Shown one piece after another: positions 1-9,022 of a stretch of DNA of 64,000 nucleotides; position 1 is the stretch's first letter; each line of letters starts with the position of its first letter. This DNA comes from Coemansia sp. RSA 487. Lineage: Eukaryota; Kickxellomycota; Kickxellomycetes; Kickxellales; Kickxellaceae. The DNA lies in NCBI GenBank assembly GCA_027577595.1, contig JANBRJ010000029.1, forward strand, positions 110,843-174,842, given 5' to 3'. Position numbers and translations under genes: made by a program. The notes beneath the pieces were generated by a model. It was given only the letters and a program-made list of their open reading frames with translations, was not told where the DNA came from and did not search any database.

Positions 1-2080
1 GTGGAGGAGACAGTTGCGCTGGAGCATCCGCCTCGCTTTGCGCCATTCTCTGTGCAATTGGTGACTTGCTCCGTCCTTGTGCGCTACCTTGGCGGTGGAA
101 GCGAGTGACCTCTGCAACATCTGAAATAGACATTGTGTCTTCGCTGCCAAAATCATCAGCGTTGTTTGCCGAGCCTACCGCCTTGTTCTTGCGGCTTGGG
201 CGTCCCCTACGCGAACGACCCTTCACCTTCAAGTTCATAGGCTCTTCCTCCGTCTCAGAACCGTCGTGGTCCGGCACACACTCAAGCAGTGTGGCAAGTC
301 TGTGCGATTCGGGAGACATCATGCTGGCTGCGCCGTTACTGCCTAGACCAACCCTCCGCTTCGGAGTAGAGTGTCCCTTCAATGCATAGCCCTTGGGCTG
401 TTTGTCATCGGCTGATTCAGAGCAGCGAACGCAAAAGTACTCGTTAGGCAGGTCGTTCTGGTCAACTCCAACGCATTCGATGTGCAGCCACAAAAAACAA
501 TTGTCACACTGGATCATTGGCAGGTCGTCGCGCTCCCCAACCGGATAGTCGTGGCGAGGCCCACACACGCAGTGGATAATGTGCTGTTCGCTGTCGTCTG
601 CAGAATAAAGAAGCGCCTCAAGTCTGGACGAGCAGTGCTGCTCGTGGGATGCAAGTTTGGAATGGTACTTGTACTGCTTGCCGCAGTACTTGCACTGCGA
701 AATCGGGCGCTTGCTTGCAGTTCCACTGGCAGCAGGCGTCGATGGTCGGCCGACTTTCTTGCTGGCCGGGCGGCCTTTCGTCGTCTGCTCGCTGACCGCG
801 GCCTCGAAGGCAGCCTGGGCCTGGCGGACTGCACGGGTCATCTCAGAGAACCTTGACTCAGTGCGCTCAGCCTGCTCACGGCGAAGAACGTCAATGCCGT
901 TGCTCTGCAGGTCAAAAATCCCGCGCGGGTCGCCAATGACCGGGCAGCGTGGGCCCAGAATTGGATCGCTCTCAAGAAGAGCCTCGTCGCTTGCGGGCGC
1001 ACAGCTCTCGAAAACCAGCGCACGCCTTGAGGAGCGTTTGGCCGATGCGCGCTGGTATGCCGATGCAAGCAGACCAGAGAATGCAGGCTGTGAGCGAGAC
1101 ACGGTGCTTGGTGGCGTTGGCTGTGCATGAGCGATTGCGTCTTTTGGGTTGGCAGATGCGCACGTGTCTGCTGTCGAAGCAGGAGTGGATGCTCCGACAA
1201 TCAAGGCAATAGGCGCACCCGACCCAGGGCTCGGGCTGGTGGGGGAGACAGGAAGCGAAAGAATGTCTGGAGCACCGCTGGCCGGCAGCGCCGAAGAAGC
1301 ACCAGATGTGCAAGTGCCAGACTTTGCAGAAGCAGTAACACCGTCCGCAGTAACACTCGGCGACGAGCCTAACTCTGCAGAATGTGCAGATGTCATTCTT
1401 GACGGATGCAAACCAGAAAAATCGAGTGGCTTCAGGTTGCGCTTGGGCAGGCGTCTAAGCCTCGTGCTGCTGGTACCGCTGCTGGAACCGAAGGTTGCGC
1501 GACGTAGCACATTCGCGTTGCCGCTGACGATTTTTGGTGCGATGGGCTGGAGCGGTATGTGCAGGCGTGGCTTTTGGGCAGATTGGCTGGACTGGGGAGC
1601 TGTGCTTTCTGCAGGCTTGGATGTAGTGGTGGTTTTGTTTTCGTTGGTGCCCGAGTGCGGCAGCGGCAGGCTGTGCAAGAAGGACGAGGCGTCAGATAGC
1701 CGGGCAATATGGCGGGGATTGGATGATATCCTTTGGTGGCCGCCTGGCGAGCTGGCGGTGATGGCAGTGCGCCTGTGCTTGCGTTGGCTCTGCGATAGCT
1801 GCTGCGCAGTCATGTCAAGCAGCGACATCGCGGGCTTACTGTCGGAGGCGGATAGCGAGAGCTGGCTGGGACTATCCAGGCCAAAGTATGGAGGGATATT
1901 CTCCATGTTGTCCAGCGAGCGCTTGCGGGTAATCACGTCCGAGTGGCCCAGGCTGAGTCCGCCGCTGGTGAGGCTGTTGGGCAGACCATCAACGAGCCCA
2001 CTGCCGCAGCTAGATAAGTCACCAGCGGTGGTTCCTGCTGTCGGTCTGCTCGATAGACGGGAAGCAGCAGTCCTTGGCAT
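1..2080 (-). CDS. PHD-finger / C2H2 chromatin-type regulator, partial (C-terminus off the left edge)
   Basis: One frame stays open from the ATG at 2080 to the window edge (693 codons, no stop seen), so the gene is truncated at its 3' end. The first ~450 residues are low-complexity and rich in Ser, Pro and Thr. Near residue 460 is a C2H2-type finger (begins QCKYCGKQYKYH, with a terminal His-x2-His-Cys). Near residues 503-560 is a C4HC3 PHD finger, containing CDNCFLWLHIECVGV and then CVRC. PHD fingers of this kind read histone H3 tails, and the nearest functional analogues I can think of are Cti6/Set3/Bye1-like nuclear proteins. The C-terminal part visible here has basic RGRPRSRKNK AT-hook-like sequence. 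The ATG is chosen because an in-frame TGA lies just upstream. A polypyrimidine tract plus CTAG around 2150-2180 (minus strand) could be the acceptor of a 5'UTR intron. The exact orthologue is not assigned. Confidence 0.85.
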   Translation of the reverse strand, partial: MPRTAASRLSSRPTAGTTAGDLSSCGSGLVDGLPNSLTSGGLSLGHSDVITRKRSLDNMENIPPYFGLDSPSQLSLSASDSKPAMSLLDMTAQQLSQSQRKHRRTAITASSPGGHQRISSNPRHIARLSDASSFLHSLPLPHSGTNENKTTTTSKPAESTAPQSSQSAQKPRLHIPLQPIAPKIVSGNANVLRRATFGSSSGTSSTRLRRLPKRNLKPLDFSGLHPSRMTSAHSAELGSSPSVTADGVTASAKSGTCTSGASSALPASGAPDILSLPVSPTSPSPGSGAPIALIVGASTPASTADTCASANPKDAIAHAQPTPPSTVSRSQPAFSGLLASAYQRASAKRSSRRALVFESCAPASDEALLESDPILGPRCPVIGDPRGIFDLQSNGIDVLRREQAERTESRFSEMTRAVRQAQAAFEAAVSEQTTKGRPASKKVGRPSTPAASGTASKRPISQCKYCGKQYKYHSKLASHEQHCSSRLEALLYSADDSEQHIIHCVCGPRHDYPVGERDDLPMIQCDNCFLWLHIECVGVDQNDLPNEYFCVRCSESADDKQPKGYALKGHSTPKRRVGLGSNGAASMMSPESHRLATLLECVPDHDGSETEEEPMNLKVKGRSRRGRPSRKNKAVGSANNADDFGSEDTMSISDVAEVTRFHRQGSAQGRSKSPIAQRMAQSEADAPAQLSPP

Positions 2081-2334
2081 ACTATAGCTGCTTAACTCTG
2101 ATAAATATGGTGGTCAGTGGGTTGTGAATTGGAAATACCGAGATTCCTAGAGAGAGCGAGATAGGGAAGAAGAGGAAAGTGATGTTCGGATATAGGGTAA
2201 TCAAAATAATGCAAGCAGAACAGGCACTATTTGAAAATTTTTAGATGGCAAATTTCTGAGCTGATACGCAGAGCTGCTAATTTTTTTTTTTGCAAAATAC
2301 AATGTGGGAAGAAAGGAACTGGAATTGCCTGAGC

Positions 2335-2366
2335 AAATAAATAAGTAAATAAATAAATAAATAAAC
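2335..2366. repeat. AAAT microsatellite
   Basis: About eight tandem AAAT/AAGT units, in non-coding DNA upstream of the PHD gene. Confidence 0.9.
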
Positions 2367-3637
2367 AAGGAGGCGGGCTTGAAAAGAGCCCCTTTCGTGT
2401 GGGTCGAGTCAGGAGGAGTGGGATAAAAAAGCTCCTCAACAATTTCCAAGCAGCAGAGAATGGTATTAAGGGAAAAGTGATGAAGGTGGGAATGAGGGAA
2501 TCTGGAGAGAAGTGGCTATCCACAGTAACGCCTTTTTGTCTGCTTGACAAGCTCAACTCTCAAGCGCTCAGGCTAGTGTCGAGAGAGTGGCTCTCTGAAA
2601 GGGAATAGGCTCTTCAATAAAAGGGTGTCAGAGTAGAGAATATGTGATCTTGGAAGCAAGAGATGAGATACGATACTTTTGAAAGAAAAGGAAAAATAGG
2701 ACATTTGGTTTGGTGTCAGCAAGAAAGAGATGAGAACCTTTGCTTTTGCAAGAAAAGCTACATGAGTACTAAAGAAGGGCAAAAAACAGGAACAACGGAA
2801 ACGCAAGTAAAAAAGATGGCAGAGCAACGCAAATCCATGTGCATATTAGTGCGTGCGGGCATATCTGGCAATGAATGGCTGGTGATGGTGCAAGCATTCA
2901 CGATGCAAAAGAGGCCTTTTTCTTTACAAAGGCGATTTTGACGTTGTCAGCTGGACTTTGGTCACGGTCGCAAACTGAACGGTCTGTTGCTGATCTAGAC
3001 GAATAGCGATCGGTGCCATGACACAGAAGAGAGCAGAAAAAGAGGGCTGATTTTTTCTCTGTTCCAGGCAAAAGACAAGTGGAAAAAAGACCTTATGACG
3101 CGTGTGCATTGGCAGCGTGTGTTTGGTGGGCTTTTCGTGTTTTGATTATCTTACCTTGTGCAGGATGTGCAGATTTGCAAGGACGGGGTGATCGAATGCA
3201 GCCTATTAATGCATTAATGGTCAGAAGCAAGTCAATCTTAAATTTCGTTCTTTGCCAGAAAGAAGCTTGTCCATGCCAGTCGCTGTGGAAAGGAAGAAAA
3301 AGCCTATCCCGTTTGGTCATCTATCTGCACAGACATTTATCTGGAACGCAGAATAAAGCATGGTACCCAAATCCAGACATGCTCTAAACGGTCTTCCTGT
3401 TGCCTGGTAAGTCGACACTGCTTCTAAACAACATTGTGCGCTACTTTAACAGACTGGCAATGCTAAAACTGTTTATATAGACATCAGACCTGGCACATAC
3501 CTTTTTCTCCTGTGTTTGGCGCTAGATTGCGATGAATTATTGTTCGCTCGAACGACTTGGTTGGTTTGTCGGGCTGTGTAAGGGAGTCAAGCAAATGCTA
3601 TTCAATGATATCAAATGTATTGGCAATCGCTTCTGTA

Positions 3638-3661
3638 GTAGAAGAGATAGTAGAAGAGATA
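3638..3661. repeat. Two tandem copies of GTAGAAGAGATA
   Basis: Two perfect head-to-tail copies of a 12-bp unit in intergenic DNA. No function is evident. Confidence 0.8.
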
Positions 3662-4689
3662 GTAATCAGAACAGCTGCAGTCGATGTACGAAAAGAGAAA
3701 AAGAAAACAACAGCAATGAAGCATAGAATAGGGTATACTAATATTAAAAGTAATTTTGAAAAATGGCAGCCAAATAGCACAAGACCGAAAGAAAAGATGT
3801 ATGCCCCAAATCTGCGACCAAATCTACCAGAGACGGAATGCTGAATTTATCTTGTACGCTAGCTGCTTCTTGCTTTGACTCTACTGTGCATTGACATAAA
3901 AGGTGATTATTACTTTTGGCATATACGCTCTGGTGCCTTATTTTTGTTTTTTTATGATTTATAAAACAGAAACATCTGGCAGCATACAATGGAAACGAAG
4001 GATCGGGGCACAGTTCAAGCCATTATTCATCTGGTTCTGCTTCCCATTGTGCTAATCCAAAAAGGCTTTTTTTTAGCAGTCAGACTAGTAAACAACACTT
4101 TGTTGTTTCTTATTTTGTGAAGTTCTCCGTTCTACTAACCATCAAGCTCTCAATTACCCAACTCAGAAAGGAGGGATTGAGGGAGTGCATGAACGAGGTT
4201 TTTGAAACTGAGAAAACCAAACCATGGGCAACACGGCTCGGATACCTCAACTACGCGGCTTTCTTTGCACGAGGCTAGTAGCTTTCAAAATATATTTCGA
4301 CTGTTTCTTGGCTGTGCTCCGACTTGCTTAGCCAAAAACTGTCAAGCTGGCTTTAAGCAGCTTCGTTACCAGCATTTTCCTGGCTCAGAGCTTTTTTTCA
4401 TTTTTGTTCTCCCTCCTTCCCCTCTCCTTCATTTCATATTATAAACACTGCCTTTGGGTTTCGCCACCTCGTTTATCCCCCTCCCCCGAATTTGAGAAAT
4501 AACAGTGTAAACAGTAGAAACAGCCCCAATGTCTGTTGCCAACTACAAATTTTGATGACCAAAACAAACATGAAATGTCAGTCGCTGCAATAGTAAACAG
4601 GGAGTGGGTCTATTGAGAGTGTATATTTAAAGCCAGGAGTATCATAAGAGTTGTAGAAAATGAATGCTGAGATAAACGGGAAGATAAAA

Positions 4690-6306
4690 TTAGAATGGGA
4701 AGCCACCGGGACCGCCAAACTGGAATGAAAACTGCTTTCCAGAGCCTTCCTGGAAGAAGAAGGGCTTGCCTCCGCCACCTTGCTGGAATACAAATGGATT
4801 ACCACCACCGAAGCCACCTTGTCCAAATGGATTTCCTCTAGCACTGCCAGTTGGATCATTTGGATCATGGCCCTGGTCGTACTGCGCTCGCTTTTCCTCG
4901 TCCATCAAGAGCTCGTATGCCTCGTTTATTTCCGCCATCTTCTTTTCGACCTCCTCTTTCGACAGGTCACCACGATAGCGGTCAGGATGCCACTGCTGCG
5001 CCATCTTACGGTGCGCTCGCTTGATCTCTGCGCTTGTAGCATCATGCGATACGCCAAGCGCTTTGTAGTAGTCTTTGCGCTCTGCCATTCTTTTTTTGTT
5101 CTCCAGCTGCATCTGCCGCTCGCGGAAGCGCTGGTGCTGATTTTTACTGGCTCCTCTGTTCGCCATCGCACTTTCAAGCCGGCCAAATGTGCTCTTCGCT
5201 TTCTCCATATCATCCTTTTCGCACAGTGCATCAAACTCGCGGCCAAGTGCGTCAATATCCTCCGGATCGGCAGCAAGCGCACGTTTGCAGTTGACCAGCA
5301 CATGGTCCCATTTCTTTGTGTTTGAATAGCCTTCGCAAGCAATTCCAGCCAGGTACGAAGCAAGCTTTGACGGTGTGGTGGCAACACTATCCATGGCAAC
5401 AATAAACTGTGTATATACGCCGTCAACTTCGTCCAGTAGGCCACCTTTCCCGCTTACAGGTGCTACAATGCGATTGCATGTGTTCCACTTTTTCTTTTTG
5501 CGATCTTCTTCGAGCCTTGTCATCTTTCGTTCGATCGCACGCAGCTGCATGTAAGTTGACTTGCATTTCTTGTTGTCTGGATCTGATTTTAGACACATGC
5601 GTATAAACTCCATTCCGCGATCCCGCTCGTTCAGAGCAAGGAAGTGGAGATTTGCGAGCTTTTCAAGCGTCTCAAGGTCGTTGGGACTGATGCGCACGAG
5701 CCGTCCGAGATCGGCACTTGCGCCCTCAAGATCACCCGCTGCGACCCTGCATGTTGCCCTAGTCTTCAGTGGCGCGATGCACAGCGGAGAAATCTGTACA
5801 AGCTTTGTTGCTGTCTCGATGCACTCGCTATACTTTTTATCAGCAAACAACTGCTCCAGCTTCTTGCTCAGCTGCTCTGCAAGCTTGACCTTTTCATCAA
5901 GCTCCCTGAACTTATCCAGCAGCTTTTTGCTGTCTTTCTTTGTCTTGGCAACATCGCTGCTTGCGCCGTTATAGTTGCCTTCTTTGAGATAGGCCTTTGC
6001 GCGCTGGTAGTATGCCTGGTCGAAATCCGGCTTGAGTTCAATCGCTCGCGAAAAGTCGCGAATTGCCGACGCATGCTTGCTGACGGTGAGTAGCGTAGTG
6101 GCTCTCTTAAAGTATGTAAGATAGTTCTGCGGGTCCTTTTCCACAGCAGTGTCGTAGCTCCTTATCGCGTCGCTGTACTTTCCGCGCAGAAGCAACGCAT
6201 TTGCCTCTTCAATGTATTCCTTGGTTGTTTTTTGTTCTGTGGCTGAAACAATAGCCAGAGAAACAAGCACTAGTAGCGCTGTACTCGCTAGAAGCGTATA
6301 GCGCAT
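4690..6306 (-). CDS. DNAJC3/P58IPK-like ER co-chaperone (TPR + J domain)
   Basis: The 538-residue protein begins with a signal peptide (MRYTLLASTALLVLVSLAIV). Tandem tetratricopeptide repeats follow (for example YFKRATTLL, AYYQRAKAYLKEGN). A J domain occupies roughly residues 408-475, with the HPD motif near residue 439 (WHPDRY). The tail is Gly/Phe-rich. This order of signal peptide, TPRs, J domain and G/F tail is that of DNAJC3/P58IPK, which binds unfolded clients in the ER lumen and delivers them to BiP, stimulating its ATPase. No KDEL-like signal is visible, as in animal DNAJC3. The frame extends 4 codons upstream to a GTG, but the ATG at 6306 is the credible start because the hydrophobic core follows it directly. 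Confidence 0.9.
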   Translation of the reverse strand: MRYTLLASTALLVLVSLAIVSATEQKTTKEYIEEANALLLRGKYSDAIRSYDTAVEKDPQNYLTYFKRATTLLTVSKHASAIRDFSRAIELKPDFDQAYYQRAKAYLKEGNYNGASSDVAKTKKDSKKLLDKFRELDEKVKLAEQLSKKLEQLFADKKYSECIETATKLVQISPLCIAPLKTRATCRVAAGDLEGASADLGRLVRISPNDLETLEKLANLHFLALNERDRGMEFIRMCLKSDPDNKKCKSTYMQLRAIERKMTRLEEDRKKKKWNTCNRIVAPVSGKGGLLDEVDGVYTQFIVAMDSVATTPSKLASYLAGIACEGYSNTKKWDHVLVNCKRALAADPEDIDALGREFDALCEKDDMEKAKSTFGRLESAMANRGASKNQHQRFRERQMQLENKKRMAERKDYYKALGVSHDATSAEIKRAHRKMAQQWHPDRYRGDLSKEEVEKKMAEINEAYELLMDEEKRAQYDQGHDPNDPTGSARGNPFGQGGFGGGNPFVFQQGGGGKPFFFQEGSGKQFSFQFGGPGGFPF

Positions 6307-6946
6307 AGTAGTTACCACCGACTATATTCTAAAAATACTATGGCCAATCTAGCAAACAGCGCAGAGGCAGTCAAGAGCGTAAAATTCCAATTACAAATTT
6401 GCAGAATAACGGAGATAATGCATAGTAGAATGAGAAGAGAGCTGGGAAGCAGAAAATCTACAAAAAACAGTCTTGCAGAACTCCACTTTACCCCACGCAC
6501 ATGACACGCCTGCACATTGGCTGGGGGTACTTGGCCGCCTGCGATTGGCCAGCATTTACTTAGACATGCTTGAATGCTTGGTGCTTCACTCCACGTGCTT
6601 TTTAGACAAGCTATTGGTGATGTCAGTCTGCTAAGGAGTATTAGAACAGACAAACCAGGTTATTTGCATAAACTGAGAGCCAAATGGCATACGCTCCTCT
6701 TGTGAAACGCCCCTGAACAAACAAATGTCATATGCGCATTAAAAACGTCACTAGTAATCGATCCATTGTGTATCCGTGCCATTCGAATCATATGGAATGT
6801 TGGTGATATAAAAAGGTAAGAGTGTCTCTTGTTTCAAACAAAAGTGGTTGACATCAATAGCATTTGTAAGATTTTCTGTATTCAATGTTTTTCTTTCTGT
6901 CACCACACACACACAAGCACTACTACATCTTTTTCTATTAACCGCA
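6307..6946. other. Divergent promoter region
   Basis: These 640 bp separate the divergently transcribed DNAJC3-like gene and the 135-residue orphan. A TATA-like element (ATATAAAA at about 6806) sits ~140 bp before the orphan's ATG. I see nothing else. Confidence 0.5.
6806..6813 (+). promoter_or_regulatory. TATA-like box of the mitochondrial-type orphan
   Basis: ATATAAAA in an AT-rich context, about 140 bp upstream of the ATG at 6947. The distance leaves room for a ~100-nt leader. Confidence 0.45.
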
Positions 6947-7354
6947 ATGATCTCCAGAATTATTACGTCTGCCGCTAGTCTGCGTACGGTTTGCGCAAGC
7001 AGCCAACGTTGTCTTATTCTTTCCTACTGCCATTTACCGCGTAACGCTGTTTCTTCATCGGCGGTGATGGCCAGGCGCATGTACTCGCCACAGCCCAGTC
7101 CATCAAGCTCGGTTCAGACCCAGTCGAATGGCAGCGCAAAGCGCGTGACACCACAGGAATTGCTGGACAAGAAACATCCAACTACCGAAAGCGAGATCCT
7201 TTCGTCGATGATTGATGGCGAGCTTGACTACGACACTGACATGGGCGCTGCGTCGGTCAACAATGTTACTGCTGAACAGCGTGCGAAGGCGGCCGCTCAA
7301 GCAGAAAATACCGCTCGGAAGACCATAGACAATTTCAACAAACGCCATCTGTAG
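6947..7354 (+). CDS. Small protein with mitochondrial-type presequence, unknown function
   Basis: 135 residues from the first ATG after a TATA-like box. The frame extends further upstream only to a TTG. The first ~45 residues are rich in Ser, Arg, Ala and Cys with no acidic residue (MISRIITSAASLRTVCASSQR), and MARRMYS resembles a matrix-processing context, so import into mitochondria is inferred. The mature part is hydrophilic, with a charged segment (EILSSMIDGELDYDTDMG) and a C-terminal Ala/Gln/Lys helix. I do not recognise the family. Coding-like codon use and the promoter position support it being a real gene. Confidence 0.65.
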   Translation: MISRIITSAASLRTVCASSQRCLILSYCHLPRNAVSSSAVMARRMYSPQPSPSSSVQTQSNGSAKRVTPQELLDKKHPTTESEILSSMIDGELDYDTDMGAASVNNVTAEQRAKAAAQAENTARKTIDNFNKRHL

Positions 7355-7910
7355 AAATTGGATGGAATAATCTATTCAAAGAAAATAAATAACAGTTTTG
7401 TTGTCTGTAGTCCCTCTAAATAAGCGTTTATCCCACCCCTGCTTATTCTCCTCCCCAGATCAAGGAATATAAACGTAACAGTAGACTAATGTGCCCAGAA
7501 AAGCTTTACCGTTGTATATAGCGCTCCACACCTTGATCGTAACTGTCAATTATATCTCTGATGTTGACACTTTCTTATTGTCGCCAATATTTTCGAATTA
7601 CAAATAAACCAATTGCTTGTTCTTTGAAAAAAAGCACATTACATTCGTTAAATAAGCTGTACTCGGCGCTTTTATTGTCCACCAAAGTCCGAGATATGTC
7701 CTCAGACCCAACGAAAAAATTCGGAGCGAAGGCTCAGTGGTGGGTGTGATCTGCACAGTCGCTGCTGCAACTGAAGCACATAAATTGCTTAAGCTGAGGA
7801 AATCTTTTCTCTATCTTCTTTATTTTACAATATTCTTCACCGAATTCTTTTCTTATCATATATCAAGTTCTAGAACAGCTACATCGATCGAATTTTCCAA
7901 GCTATCAACC
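7355..7910 (+). other. Intergenic: 3' end of orphan and leader of PQ-loop gene
   Basis: AT-rich, 556 bp. AATAAA-like sequence just after the orphan's stop (~7383) could be its poly(A) signal. A 62-codon frame at 7561-7749 starts from a weak context and matches nothing I know. It is left unannotated. Confidence 0.4.
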
Positions 7911-8903
7911 ATGGTTTACAACGAGGCAGCCAAAATAACCTTTGCATGGTTGGGTCTTATTTTCTGGAGCTTTCAGCTCGCACCACAAGGCAAAGTATCT
8001 TTTATCTATCTATAGCAAAGCTACATGTGCAAACAAGTGTTGTGTGGCTTGTTGACTCTATTGACAATGTGTGCTTGACTCTTGTTTTATACGTTATTTT
8101 TCTTCTGTGAAGAACTCATTTCCTAGTGTAGCTTTTAGACCATCATCCGTTCTTTATTTGACCCATTTTCCTCTTCACCCACTGTAGCATGGCAGAATTA
8201 TAAGCGCAAGTCTACCGAGGGACTTTCCGTAATAATGCTTTACCTTTGGTTTATCGGAAACATGCTCTACGGTGCTTACGCCGTAGCTGATAAGCTGTAT
8301 GTTGGCTTGATTATTCAGCCACAGCTCTTTGCGCTCTTTACAATGATAAACATACTGCAGGTATACTGGTACTGCTACAAGTGGAGCATATCTGTCATTG
8401 CGCTCTCGTGCGTGCTTCTCTGCATCTTTTATGCTGGGCTGCACATCGGAATTTGGAAGGGCATTGAGCATGCCATCGACGAAAAGCAGGATTCGGCAGT
8501 GACCTTTTTGGGTATCCTGCCAGCTATATTCATTGCCGTCGGTTTTTTCCCAGAGTTTTACGTGTGCATCAAGGAAAAGTATGTTGAGATGAGCAGCTTC
8601 TTTATCCTCCTCGACACTCTGGGAGGTGTATTTAGCACGATTAGTCTGGCATTCGACCACACCTTTGACTACGTTGCATCAATTACATACCTAATCGTTG
8701 TTCTTTTGGATCTAATTCTTGCATTGATGAAGTTTTACTTTTACATCCGACGTAAGCAAGGCAAGAGTCGTTCTGAATTGACTGACAGATCCGAAGAAAA
8801 CAGCAACCAGCGCAACTCGTTTACAGCTAACGGCAAGGCAAACAGCAATGCTCAAGAGTCTAGCCACAGTTCACATGACAGCAATCTTGAGCGCGGGCTA
8901 TAG
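7911..8903 (+). CDS. PQ-loop repeat membrane transporter (2 exons: 7911-7989, 8188-8903)
   Basis: The spliced product is 264 residues. Exon 1 encodes MVYNEAAKITFAWLGLIFW and ends in the first PQ motif (LAPQ). Exon 2 continues the signature (AWQNYKRKSTEGLS) and supplies the remaining hydrophobic helices, for a probable seven-helix PQ-loop protein of the Ypq/cystinosin-like class, usually vacuolar or lysosomal amino-acid exporters. The second PQ site reads PE (GFFPEFYVC), so one half is degenerate. The C-terminus is a ~60-residue Ser/Asn-rich cytosolic tail. The intron (7990-8187) uses a GC donor (AAG|GCAAAG) and a CTGTAG acceptor. This choice keeps the conserved PQ-x3-N spacing. A GT donor 5 nt downstream with a later AG would give a shorter, less conserved loop. 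Confidence 0.8.
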
Positions 8904-9022
8904 GTATTTGTTTTAAAAGCCCAAGAAATGAACGACCAAGTCATTACGCGGCTTACGGCTCATTTTTCGCATCCAATACAAGAACTTTACAATAAACATC
9001 CTAGATTTTTAATTTTTAATTT

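Larger units (their letters stand above)
2081..4689. other. Gene-poor intergenic region between PHD gene and DNAJC3-like gene
   Basis: This 2.6 kb AT-rich stretch lies upstream of the PHD gene and downstream of the DNAJC3-like gene, both on the minus strand. I see no convincing coding exons. It holds an AAAT tandem repeat (2335-2366) and a two-copy 12-bp repeat (3638-3661). One short minus-strand ORF near 3019 has unusually balanced codons but no support. It probably includes the promoter and a long, possibly spliced, leader of the PHD gene. Confidence 0.5.

Noticed and set aside
1149-2087. 312-codon plus-strand ORF
   Set aside because: It is the antisense shadow of the PHD-finger gene, whose minus-strand frame has clear domains and runs off the edge.
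2924-3109. Minus-strand ORF including MAPIAIRLDQQQTVQF
   Set aside because: Codons look balanced and an ATG sits after a CT-rich leader, but only ~31 residues follow, with no homology and no sure splice to further exons.
3598-3830. Minus-strand frame with hydrophobic residues (about 80 codons)
   Set aside because: T-rich DNA easily encodes Phe/Leu/Ile runs. No start, no family match, and AT-rich codon use unlike the real genes nearby.
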